Assembly (NCBI GenBank): GCA_003649695.1
Contig: QMSR01000053.1
Span: forward strand, 1 to 6,220
DNA: 6,220 nucleotides
From: Thermoplasmata archaeon
GTDB taxonomy: Archaea; Thermoplasmatota; Thermoplasmata; Thermoplasmatales; B87-G9
Reading direction: 5' to 3'
Shown: positions 1-5,067 of the stretch, piece after piece
Numbering within the stretch: position 1 is the stretch's first letter
Layout: the number at the start of each line of letters is the position of its first letter
Notes under the pieces: model-generated
What the model was told of the DNA's origin: nothing
Databases searched by the model: none
Seen by the model: only the letters and a program-made list of their open reading frames with translations
Program-made: the position numbers and the translations under genes

Positions 1-108
1 ATAGAAACCCCTGGCGGCTTCAATGATAGATCAAAGGTAAAGCCGGTCAGAACTCCAGATGGAAAAATAGACATACTAGAAACATTCAGAAGAGCAGGAG
101 CGCTGTAG
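1..108 (+). CDS. C-terminal tail of an unidentified protein (5'-truncated)
   Basis: The first reading frame is open from base 1 and stops at TAG 106-108, giving 35 residues that end in the basic stretch TFRRAGAL. The start lies outside the window. The visible part has a Pro/Gly-rich beginning (IETPGGFNDRSK) and a PVRTPDGKIDILETF segment, which reads as genuine protein sequence, but I recognise no domain. It is on the same strand as everything downstream; the next gene starts 34 bases later, so co-transcription is possible. The frame has no internal stop and codon use resembles the neighbours (AGA for Arg, ATA for Ile), which supports coding. Function cannot be assigned from 35 residues. Confidence 0.6.
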   Translation: METPGGFNDRSKVKPVRTPDGKIDILETFRRAGAL

Positions 109-142
109 TAAAACTTAAAACGTCGCAAAGGAATTCAACACT

Positions 143-643
143 ATGTATCATCGCCCTCTTCTTATTTCTCCAAAGAAAAAGCTCGATTTGAGGAACATTA
201 TAAGCAAAGATTTCAATATAAAATATAGCAATTTGAAGATCAAAAAGGCAAAGATTCCAGAATATCTCCTTGACTTTGTCCAGAAAAACATGAGAGCAAA
301 ATTCAGAAAGAAGCCAATTTTAGTATTGGTCGAAAAGAAAAACAAAAAACTTGGAGAAAAGCGCCCACCAGGAAATTGGATGGGCGCCTCTTACATATAT
401 CACAAGGATAACTCGGTTTTCATAGCTCTACCAAGGGCATATACCAAAGATCCAAAAATTTTGAGACTTGCATTGATCCATGAGCTTGCAGAAATACTTG
501 CTACCCAAAATGCTATGCCCGACCCGCACAGGATAGCAATAGCGTATGAAAAACAGTTTGCAAGAAAGAAGCTTAAAATTAAAAAATTTGATAGAAAGAA
601 GGTAATTAAAAGAATGCAGGAGTTGTATTCCCTATATTTTTAA
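143..643 (+). CDS. Basic protein with a degenerate zincin-like HELAE...H motif
   Basis: 166 residues, very rich in Lys/Arg. Residues 109-117 read LALIHELAE, followed by H129 in the segment MPDPHRIAIAYEKQFARKK and by E136. The HE in a hydrophobic helix plus a later His and Glu resembles the metal site of small zinc metallopeptidases (HExxH followed by a third ligand), but the second His of HExxH is replaced by Glu (HELAE). The protein may bind metal in a variant way, use H113/H129/E136, or be inactive. The N-terminal 75 residues are a Lys-rich basic region with no recognised fold. The start ATG 143 is the only ATG after an in-frame stop at 116-118; its ribosome site (AAGG, 128-131) is weak and distant. 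The gene ends in the TATA-like CTATATTTTTAA just before the tRNA-like hairpin. Function unproven. Confidence 0.8.
   Translation: MYHRPLLISPKKKLDLRNIISKDFNIKYSNLKIKKAKIPEYLLDFVQKNMRAKFRKKPILVLVEKKNKKLGEKRPPGNWMGASYIYHKDNSVFIALPRAYTKDPKILRLALIHELAEILATQNAMPDPHRIAIAYEKQFARKKLKIKKFDRKKVIKRMQELYSLYF
632..643 (+). promoter_or_regulatory. Possible archaeal TATA box (CTATATTTTTAA)
   Basis: An A/T-only run overlaps the stop codon of the upstream gene. If the host is archaeal, transcription would start about 25 bases downstream, around 657-665, inside the tRNA-like hairpin and upstream of the Shine-Dalgarno site AAGGAG (684-689) of the next gene. The genome is AT-rich and no BRE element is obvious, so this is only a candidate. 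Confidence 0.2.
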
Positions 644-644
644 T

Positions 645-682
645 GCCCTAGGCTGGGTTCGAATCCCTGTCAGGGGGCGCCA
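645..682 (+). other. tRNA 3'-end-like hairpin, putative attachment (att) site
   Basis: The sequence GGTTCGAATCC (656-666) is an exact match to the conserved tRNA T-loop/B-box consensus. The arm 651-657 pairs with 665-671 around the 7-base loop TTCGAAT, with one T-T mismatch and one G-T pair. The helix continues as GCCCT (645-649) against GGGGGC (673-678), and the 3' side ends in GCCA (679-682). The locus is GC-rich within an AT-rich window. Eighteen bases separate the T-loop from the CCA end rather than the usual 16, and there is no D-arm or anticodon arm upstream, so this is not a complete tRNA gene. Archaeal and bacterial integrative elements commonly carry a copy of a tRNA 3' end as their attachment core, which is the simplest reading. 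Alternatives are a decayed tRNA remnant, a split-tRNA 3' half, or a tRNA-mimicking 5' leader of the next gene, whose ribosome site begins two bases later. Confidence 0.5.
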
Positions 683-697
683 GAAGGAGTGGAGAAA

Positions 698-1525
698 ATG
701 GTGGGAGAAGAAGGTATGCCCGGAAATTTGGGGCTAGGGACCGACAGCGTACTCGCCACATTTGTGGCGAAATATGTCAGTAAGTTTGGACTTGAGAGAG
801 CTATTGAGAAGCTCTCTCGTATAAATACCCCACAAGCTAAAAAAGCTTTGGGGTTAATCTCTGTGATGTACAGCGAAAAGATGCAGAAACCACAAAAGCC
901 ACAGAGAAAAATAACAAAGATAGAGCCAACAATAACAATAGTCAGAAGATCAAAGCCATACAATCATCCCAAAGACTACTTCATAACAACATGTTTAAAA
1001 ATGGGAATAAGTCCCGATGAAGCAGAGGCAGACAGTGACTTCAAGCCGATAATAACAGTGAAATGGACAAGAAAGACAACGTTCAACAACAAAAAAATAC
1101 TGATTCCAAGAGAAATTCTAAATCAAAAGATGGACATGCTTCAGTACGGAGCAATCTTAAAGCTCAGAGTGTACACCGTGAAAGACGACAGAATAATCGC
1201 AGAGCCAATCAAAGTTGTTAAAGCGATGGATACTTTCAAAGCAAAAGTCAGATTTGTGAACAAGCGCTTGACATGTAGCGCTATGGACGGCAAAAAAGTG
1301 GTATTTCCAAAGGAGTATCTGCAACAGCTGTTAAAAGAACTGATACCACTGGAAAATGTAACGTATATCTACGAAATGCAAAAGCTCAATGAAAACGAAA
1401 ATGGAATAGTAGCAAAACCATTGCGCCTCCTTAACAGCGAAGTGAACTTTGATAAAACCAGTGAACAGATTGAAATGAAAATAAAACAACTAAAAGAGAG
1501 AGGACGCATAGTCCTCTCCTCGTAA
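698..1525 (+). CDS. Unknown protein with two tandem AbrB-like repeats
   Basis: 275 residues from ATG 698, chosen because AAGGAG (684-689) sits 8 bases upstream. An in-frame GTG at 689 would add three residues but lacks a ribosome site. Residues 15-62 are predicted mostly helical; 63-75 form a Lys/Pro/Gln linker. Residues about 120-180 and 183-251 look like two copies of one module. Each has a beta-rich lead, then KKILIPREIL (132-141) or KKVVFPKEYL (199-208), then a strand, a charged turn, and IIAEPIKVV (166-174) or IVAKPLRLL (237-245). The pattern 'KK-hydrophobic-P-(R/K)-E' followed by a later 'I.EPIK' resembles AbrB/MazE-type swapped-hairpin domains, which would imply DNA binding; this is inference from motif shape. 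The N-terminal coding region carries three consecutive inverted repeats and the C-terminal codons a fourth. It opens the long gene run after the tRNA-like site, so an early regulatory role is conceivable. Confidence 0.85.
   Translation: MVGEEGMPGNLGLGTDSVLATFVAKYVSKFGLERAIEKLSRINTPQAKKALGLISVMYSEKMQKPQKPQRKITKIEPTITIVRRSKPYNHPKDYFITTCLKMGISPDEAEADSDFKPIITVKWTRKTTFNNKKILIPREILNQKMDMLQYGAILKLRVYTVKDDRIIAEPIKVVKAMDTFKAKVRFVNKRLTCSAMDGKKVVFPKEYLQQLLKELIPLENVTYIYEMQKLNENENGIVAKPLRLLNSEVNFDKTSEQIEMKIKQLKERGRIVLSS
753..770. repeat. Perfect inverted repeat, 8 bp arms, 2-base spacer
   Basis: TCGCCACA (753-760) and TGTGGCGA (763-770) are exact reverse complements separated by TT. It lies about 55 bases inside the gene starting at 698 and is the first of three consecutive inverted repeats. 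As RNA the 2-base spacer would force the inner pairs open into a small loop; as DNA it is a near-perfect palindrome that could be a protein-binding site. Confidence 0.7.
794..818. repeat. Perfect inverted repeat, 9 bp arms, 7-base loop
   Basis: GAGAGAGCT (794-802) and AGCTCTCTC (810-818) are exact reverse complements around ATTGAGA. It is the second of three consecutive hairpins in the 5' part of the gene starting at 698. The sequence also encodes a plausible amphipathic helix (LERAIEKLSR), so it is both coding and foldable. Confidence 0.7.
828..853. repeat. Inverted repeat, 10 bp stem with one bulge, A5 loop
   Basis: CCCCACAAGCT (828-838) pairs with AGCTTTGGGG (844-853) around AAAAA, leaving only C833 bulged. 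It is the third hairpin of the cluster and begins 10 bases after the second ends. The encoded residues (TPQAKKALG) are ordinary for the protein. Confidence 0.65.
1498..1518. repeat. Perfect inverted repeat overlapping a gene's last codons
   Basis: GAGAGGAC (1498-1505) and GTCCTCTC (1511-1518) pair around GCATA, a stem of 8 pairs ending 4 bases before the stop codon TAA at 1523-1525. No T-run follows, so it is not a classical intrinsic terminator. It could protect the 3' end of a processed transcript, cause pausing, or be chance. It is also only 19 bases upstream of the ribosome site of the next gene. Confidence 0.55.
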
Positions 1526-1552
1526 TTCAAATTTCAAGGAGGTGGTGATGTA

Positions 1553-1804
1553 ATGAAAGAAATGCTAACAAAGATAATCTGCGATAGGTGCGGAAACAGT
1601 ATCTATATTCCAGCTCAAAAGGTTCCAGGGTTAAATCTGTATAAGATGGCACTGATTCCAGAAAACTGGGCAAAATTCATACCGGTTACTGAGATCAATC
1701 AAAATTCGGCAGCATTCATTCTGCTTTGTCCAGAGTGTGCAAAAGAAGCCAGAAAGCTTGAAAAATCGTTTCTAAAAGAAGTCAAGAAGGCGAAGGAGGA
1801 ATAA
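1553..1804 (+). CDS. Small zinc-ribbon protein (CxxC...CxxC)
   Basis: 83 residues. Cys10 and Cys13 (ICDRCG) and Cys59 and Cys62 (LLCPECAK) form two CxxC knuckles about 45 residues apart, the arrangement of a zinc ribbon whose two knuckles hold one zinc. The intervening part is hydrophobic and suited to beta strands (KMALIPENWAKFIPV); the C-terminus (66-83) is a Lys/Glu-rich helix. Proteins of this kind in viruses and plasmids often bind nucleic acid or partner proteins, but nothing here says which. The ribosome site AAGGAGGTG (1536-1544) is excellent. Directly before the start, ATG TAA (1548-1553) forms a start-stop pair that shares its last A with the real ATG; an alternative GTG at 1545 would stop after two codons. 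The stop at 1802-1804 is 2 bases from the next start. Confidence 0.85.
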   Translation: MKEMLTKIICDRCGNSIYIPAQKVPGLNLYKMALIPENWAKFIPVTEINQNSAAFILLCPECAKEARKLEKSFLKEVKKAKEE

Positions 1805-1806
1805 AA

Positions 1807-2184
1807 ATGACAGGCGAAATGTGCAAACCAAAAAATGCAGAGAAAGATGAGTACTATTGGGAGCAATACATATCTCCATTAGGATATAGAGTTCTCGGAG
1901 ATCCCGGATACCTGATACGCCCAAATTACCCAGAAATCTTTGATCTCAAAGATTTTCTGGAGCAAACATTTCCAGGACTTCGTTGCTCAGTAGAACCATT
2001 TGATGTTTATTGTGGGCCATATATTTCGACAAATATCGGAATATCAATATGGTACGGTCAATCAAAGATGTGGTTAATTGAAATACTACACCCAAAAGAA
2101 GGCGAAAATGAATTCAAAGAGGTGGACTTCGAAGAACTAATCAGAGAAATAAGCAATCGTATCAAAAAATTTAAATCTAAATAA
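1807..2184 (+). CDS. Hypothetical protein, 125 residues
   Basis: I recognise no family. The protein is acidic and aromatic-rich near the N-terminus (YYWEQYISPLGYRVLGDPGY, 16-35), has a helical segment FDLKDFLEQTF (45-55), two isolated cysteines (C60, C69), a beta-prone stretch ISTNIGISIWYG (73-84) and a charged C-terminal helix (107-125) ending in Lys. This alternation suggests a small alpha/beta fold. There is no signal peptide or membrane segment, so it is probably cytoplasmic. The start is well supported: AAGGAGG (1793-1799) overlaps the last codons of the zinc-ribbon gene and lies 7 bases before ATG 1807, and the two genes are only 2 bases apart, implying translational coupling. The next gene follows after 13 bases. 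Confidence 0.8.
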   Translation: MTGEMCKPKNAEKDEYYWEQYISPLGYRVLGDPGYLIRPNYPEIFDLKDFLEQTFPGLRCSVEPFDVYCGPYISTNIGISIWYGQSKMWLIEILHPKEGENEFKEVDFEELIREISNRIKKFKSK

Positions 2185-2197
2185 AAGGAGGCAAATT

Positions 2198-2488
2198 ATG
2201 AAAGACTTTAAGGAAAGAGCTTATCTGCTGAAAGAAGAAATTGAAAAAGCACTAAAAAATCCAGATTGGCTTAAAGAGATCATGGTAGAGGCTCATCCAG
2301 AGAAGTCAGATGACAACGGTGGCGTGCAATTAAGAATAATGGGGCAAATCGATAAAGCATTGGAATTTATCAAAAAACACAACCTTGAACAATATGTTTC
2401 GGGAATCTATAAACTCGAAAAAGACAAGAAAAATAGAATTGGAAATTACGTCAATGACAGGATAAGAATATATCTCAACATACAATAG
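2198..2488 (+). CDS. Hypothetical protein, 96 residues, mostly helical
   Basis: The N-terminal third is a charged helix (FKERAYLLKEEIEKALKNPD, 4-23); a polar turn with Asp-Asp-Asn-Gly-Gly (38-42) precedes a second helix (IMGQIDKALEFIKKHNLE) and a basic C-terminus ending NDRIRIYLNIQ. I do not recognise a family. No cysteines, signal peptide or membrane segment are seen. The ribosome site AAAAGGAGG (2183-2191) overlaps the previous stop codon and is well spaced from ATG 2198, so the start is secure and the gene is likely read together with the one before it. After the stop there are 39 bases with a T7 run before the next start. Confidence 0.8.
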   Translation: MKDFKERAYLLKEEIEKALKNPDWLKEIMVEAHPEKSDDNGGVQLRIMGQIDKALEFIKKHNLEQYVSGIYKLEKDKKNRIGNYVNDRIRIYLNIQ

Positions 2489-2507
2489 CCCAAATTTCCA
2501 ATTCTAA

Positions 2508-2514
2508 TTTTTTT
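2508..2514 (+). terminator. Possible T-run terminator or leader element
   Basis: Seven consecutive T residues lie in the 39-base gap between two genes. Archaeal transcription can end at short T-runs without a hairpin. Because a ribosome site (GGAGAG, 2515-2520) follows at once, full termination here would have to be partial, and the run could equally be an unstructured leader. Confidence 0.2.
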
Positions 2515-2527
2515 GGAGAGAAAAAAC

Positions 2528-2824
2528 ATGCTAAGAAGGAAAAAGATCGAGGAAAAAATTGATGCTATGATAAATGACACAATCAACAGACGAATAAAAA
2601 TGCTTACAGCACAACTTCATGAGTACAAGCATGAATTAGAACAATTACAGCAAAATATAGATATCACAATCTCACAAATCAACAAACTTAAAAAACTATC
2701 AGACAAAAGCATCTCCATTGGAGAGCTGTTGGACATCTTAGACAATCTTAAACAATCTCACCCAGAAAGAGAGGCTTGTATAGAATTTGTAGAAAATGAA
2801 ATAATATCAATTCTATCCAAATAG
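2528..2824 (+). CDS. Small coiled-coil protein
   Basis: 98 residues from ATG 2528, preferred because GGAGAG (2515-2520) sits 7 bases upstream; the in-frame TTG at 2513 overlaps that site and is unlikely to be the start. The N-terminus is strongly basic (MLRRKKIEEK). Residues about 28-62 carry regular heptad spacing of Leu/Ile with Gln and Glu (AQLHEYKHELEQLQQNIDI, then ISQINKLKKL), which predicts a coiled coil and probably dimerisation. The C-terminal part (66-98) is a shorter helical region with one Cys. I recognise no specific family; scaffolding or regulatory roles are possible but unsupported. The stop codon TAG (2822-2824) merges into the ribosome site of the 438-residue gene downstream, so the two are tightly coupled. 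Confidence 0.8.
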   Translation: MLRRKKIEEKIDAMINDTINRRIKMLTAQLHEYKHELEQLQQNIDITISQINKLKKLSDKSISIGELLDILDNLKQSHPEREACIEFVENEIISILSK

Positions 2825-2832
2825 GAGGTGGG

Positions 2833-4149
2833 ATGGTGCAAATCAAAAAATATAGCCACGAGGCCATAGTATTCAACTATTTCTTTGCTGGAGGGAAAGA
2901 AAGAGAAACATATAATGAGGGAGCAAACATTTATTTCACAGGAAACACCCTATACAGCTACGGAAGACATTTTCCTTTGGCAACGAAATGCAAAAATGGA
3001 CATATATTAAATGGAGATTATTACAGTGTAACAACAACCAATCATCAGGCATTAACAAGAAGATTAGCTGAGCTGTATTATGTGGTACAGCAGCACAAAG
3101 AAGAACTTAAGGATGCAATCGAAAAAACCATCGAGCTAAAGAATACAAGTCCGATATACAATGCTCTGTTACGGATTCATTCGGCTGGTGTGCTGTGTGA
3201 GCGCTGTATGAAAGAAAGAAAATTTGCAATAGTACCATTCACTGCATTAGAAGCAGCTGGAATACAGCCAGACAAGGTAGAAATAATAGATGTTAGGCAG
3301 GACGAATGGGTGCCAGTCAAGGACAGCAAAACGGGAGAAATACATTATCGCCATATTCTAGGCGCTTCATTAATAAAATACAGAGGTCACTACTATCTAA
3401 GCTCAACAGAAACATTGTCAAAGAATCAATATCGCAGACCCTATTTTCTGGTAAAACTCAAACATAAACCAAAGACTGTAGAGGAGGCATTTAGACTTCT
3501 GGCAGACGGATTATCGGACGAACAATACAAAGATCTTCAATTATGGGAAAACAAAGTTAGACACTGGACTCATAAAATGGAATTTATCATAGAGCAAAAT
3601 AAATATGTCAAGCGACAAGGTGAATATTTTCTCATTCCAACCAAAAAAACAACGAAAGAATTGCTAAGTCAGTCAATGCCCATACCACTCGAAAAGATCT
3701 GCAACAGAATTCGATTTATTCATCTACTTGTTGATGATAAATATTCGATCCTTGAGGCCACACCAGAAATTGAAAGTCGTATAGAAGACTTAAAGAATCC
3801 AAACTATGTAAGCTATGTAAACGAAGATCAGCTTTGTGTTATCAAACAAGGCAACAGGAAGTTTTACTTAATTGCAGATTTAAGATTCAAACCAAAGAAA
3901 ATCATTGTAAGAAAACAAAGAAATGGAATCTATAGAGGATACGCCATTGGCAAAGTGAAACATGTAAATCTTTCAGACAGAGGAAATCCACACATAGCAA
4001 CGGAAGCCATACTCACAAAAGAAGGATTATATATCAGGGGAACCTTGCGCCATCCAGAGCACAAAACAATCTATATGCAAAATGTGTGGCACAAAGTTGT
4101 CAGAAATTCGGCACTACAAAGTTGGACAGCCAGAGGTCGTATAGACTAA
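2833..4149 (+). CDS. Conserved virus-type protein of unknown function, 438 residues
   Basis: The largest complete gene here. Order of visible features: an N-terminal beta-rich part (IYFTGNTLYSYGRHFPLATK) with YSVTTTNHQALTRRL (64-78), resembling a short domain common in phage proteins; a possible zinc site from C53, H57, C122 and C125 (LCERC); a segment GHYYLSSTE (185-193) to PYFLVKL and TVEEAFRLL (215-223); RQGEYFLIPT (261-270); and a C-terminal part HIATEAI...YIRGTLRHPEHK...NVWHKVVRN (387-425). From memory, the combination of RQGEyF-IP, RGT-RH and the closing W--VVRN recurs in uncharacterised proteins of bacterial and archaeal viruses; this was not checked against a database. There are no transmembrane or nuclease motifs. 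GGAGG (2824-2828) is 4 bases from ATG 2833 and 7 from an in-frame GTG at 2836, so the true start may be one codon later. The next gene follows after 10 bases. Confidence 0.9.
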   Translation: MVQIKKYSHEAIVFNYFFAGGKERETYNEGANIYFTGNTLYSYGRHFPLATKCKNGHILNGDYYSVTTTNHQALTRRLAELYYVVQQHKEELKDAIEKTIELKNTSPIYNALLRIHSAGVLCERCMKERKFAIVPFTALEAAGIQPDKVEIIDVRQDEWVPVKDSKTGEIHYRHILGASLIKYRGHYYLSSTETLSKNQYRRPYFLVKLKHKPKTVEEAFRLLADGLSDEQYKDLQLWENKVRHWTHKMEFIIEQNKYVKRQGEYFLIPTKKTTKELLSQSMPIPLEKICNRIRFIHLLVDDKYSILEATPEIESRIEDLKNPNYVSYVNEDQLCVIKQGNRKFYLIADLRFKPKKIIVRKQRNGIYRGYAIGKVKHVNLSDRGNPHIATEAILTKEGLYIRGTLRHPEHKTIYMQNVWHKVVRNSALQSWTARGRID

Positions 4150-4159
4150 GGTGAGCCCC

Positions 4160-4420
4160 ATGGGAATAAGAATCGAAAGAAAATTAGTCTGTTATGAAAG
4201 CGTAACTATGGAAGCAATAAATCCCAAGTACCTCAATATATCAAAGGAAAAGATTCTTGAATACATGAAAGAGCACCCTATGCCTGAAGATCCAGCGTAT
4301 TCAAAAGAAGATCTGATACTTGATCTAACTGAAAGCGACGGCATGTACACCTTACCAGATAACGTCAAGCAAGAAACAATCGAATACATAAGGGATATGC
4401 TCAATGCAATTCTGTTATAA
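4160..4420 (+). CDS. Small acidic hypothetical protein, 86 residues
   Basis: Starts at ATG 4160, preceded at 6 bases by GGTGAG-like sequence (4150-4155) that follows the stop of the upstream gene. An in-frame GTG at 4151 would add three residues but has no ribosome site of its own. The protein begins beta-prone (GIRIERKLVCYESVTMEAIN) and continues with two acidic helices (ISKEKILEYMKEHP, 26-39, and VKQETIEYIRDML, 70-82) linked by an acidic loop (YSKEDLILDLTESDGMY). One Cys, no membrane segment. I recognise no family. The last 17 bases overlap the start of a 50-codon gene in another frame, which implies coupled translation. Confidence 0.7.
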   Translation: MGIRIERKLVCYESVTMEAINPKYLNISKEKILEYMKEHPMPEDPAYSKEDLILDLTESDGMYTLPDNVKQETIEYIRDMLNAILL

Positions 4421-4556
4421 TCTGAAATTGTTATTTTTAAGAACCAACGGTACAAAGATCTTCGATGCTGAGATATTTAAGAAAGGTTTTTGGCTAGTGT
4501 TCAATTTTCTCCCAGGCAAAATGGGAATATACATAGAATTAAATTTCAATCCATAG
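4404..4556 (+). CDS. Short aromatic 50-residue protein in an apparent gap
   Basis: An open frame of 50 codons runs from ATG 4404 to TAG 4554-4556 and fills the stretch between the genes at 4160-4420 and 4570-5067, which otherwise looks empty. The product reads as real protein: MQFCYNLKLLFLR, then TKIFDAEIFKKGFWLVF, then NFLPGKMGIYIELNF. It alternates hydrophobic and polar residues as beta strands do, with a Gly-Phe-Trp turn. A modest ribosome site AGGGA (4391-4395) lies 8 bases upstream, inside the preceding gene, and the start overlaps that gene by 17 bases. The stop TAG merges into the strong ribosome site of the following gene (TAGGAGGAGG). No family recognised; it could be a conserved small viral protein or the tail of a decayed gene. 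Confidence 0.55.
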   Translation: MQFCYNLKLLFLRTNGTKIFDAEIFKKGFWLVFNFLPGKMGIYIELNFNP

Positions 4557-4569
4557 GAGGAGGTATAAT

Positions 4570-5067
4570 ATGAATAGAGAAAGAACAATCAAAGCAATCT
4601 TAAAGCTTAAACATTTGAACCCAAAACTAGACAAACTTGATGAAGATGATCTGAAAAACCTACCAAATGAGCAGCTAAAAAACATGCTGTTAGAACTTGG
4701 AAAAAAGGAAGAAGAAAATCTTGAGACAGGGATTGACTGGGACCATGTGATGAAAAAATTAGAAGAGGCTGAACCATACGAAGATGTATCTAATCCAGGA
4801 ATAAAAGTAAAGTCAGTGTTTCTCGGAACCGTATTCTCACTACTCCCATCTGGCAAATATTATACATTCTGGGCATGTTCAAATCTAGAGTCCTGTCCGC
4901 TTTGCGAAGGCGAAGGATGCGAATTCTGCGGTAATCTTGGATCAAGGGAAGCGTATCTTGATCAAATCTTCTGGGAAAAACTTGAAGCAGAGGCGGAAGA
5001 GCACAACTGTACGGTAACAAACAGTGATTTCGATCCATGTGATATACTTGTCGAGATGATAGTATGA
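4570..5067 (+). CDS. Cysteine-rich zinc-knuckle protein, 165 residues
   Basis: Residues 1-70 are a highly charged helical region (KLDKLDEDDLKNLPNEQLKN, then LGKKEEENLETG). Residues about 79-103 form a beta-prone segment with LLPSGKYYTFWACSN. Then follow two CxxC knuckles close together (C109-P-L-C112 and C117-E-F-C120 in CPLCEGEGCEFCGNLG), a Gly-rich zinc-binding arrangement reminiscent of DnaJ-type or tRNA-enzyme knuckles. The C-terminus (SREAYLDQIFWEKLEAEAEE, 125-144, and DPCDILVEM, 156-163) resembles what I recall of small phage proteins of unknown role; that recollection is unverified. The ribosome site AGGAGGAGG (4555-4563) is the strongest in the window. The stop TGA shares bases with the next start (ATGA, 5064-5067), so the two genes are translationally coupled. 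Confidence 0.85.
   Translation: MNRERTIKAILKLKHLNPKLDKLDEDDLKNLPNEQLKNMLLELGKKEEENLETGIDWDHVMKKLEEAEPYEDVSNPGIKVKSVFLGTVFSLLPSGKYYTFWACSNLESCPLCEGEGCEFCGNLGSREAYLDQIFWEKLEAEAEEHNCTVTNSDFDPCDILVEMIV

Noticed and set aside
590..690. A complete tRNA gene around the T-loop sequence
   Set aside because: Upstream of the T-arm there is no anticodon stem-loop or D-arm; the bases belong to the end of a protein gene, and the spacing from T-loop to CCA is two bases too long.
689..697. GTG 689 as the start of the tandem-repeat protein
   Set aside because: It overlaps the AAGGAG ribosome site itself; ATG 698 is placed 8 bases after that site.
670..963. A minus-strand open frame with hydrophobic N-terminus
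   Set aside because: It lies wholly opposite the well-supported gene at 698-1525, begins without a ribosome site, and its hydrophobic look comes from the antisense of Lys/Glu-rich codons.
2513..2527. TTG 2513 as the start of the coiled-coil protein
   Set aside because: It would overlap the GGAGAG ribosome site that correctly serves ATG 2528.
3526..4463. A 13-base direct repeat TACAAAGATCTTC at 3526-3538 and 4451-4463
   Set aside because: Both copies lie in coding sequence in AT-rich DNA, there is no third copy, and one such match is expected by chance at this length.
4421..4569. A non-coding intergenic region with a promoter for the 4570 gene
   Set aside because: The A/T-rich stretches there are accounted for by an open frame of 50 codons (4404-4556), and no clear promoter element stands apart from it.
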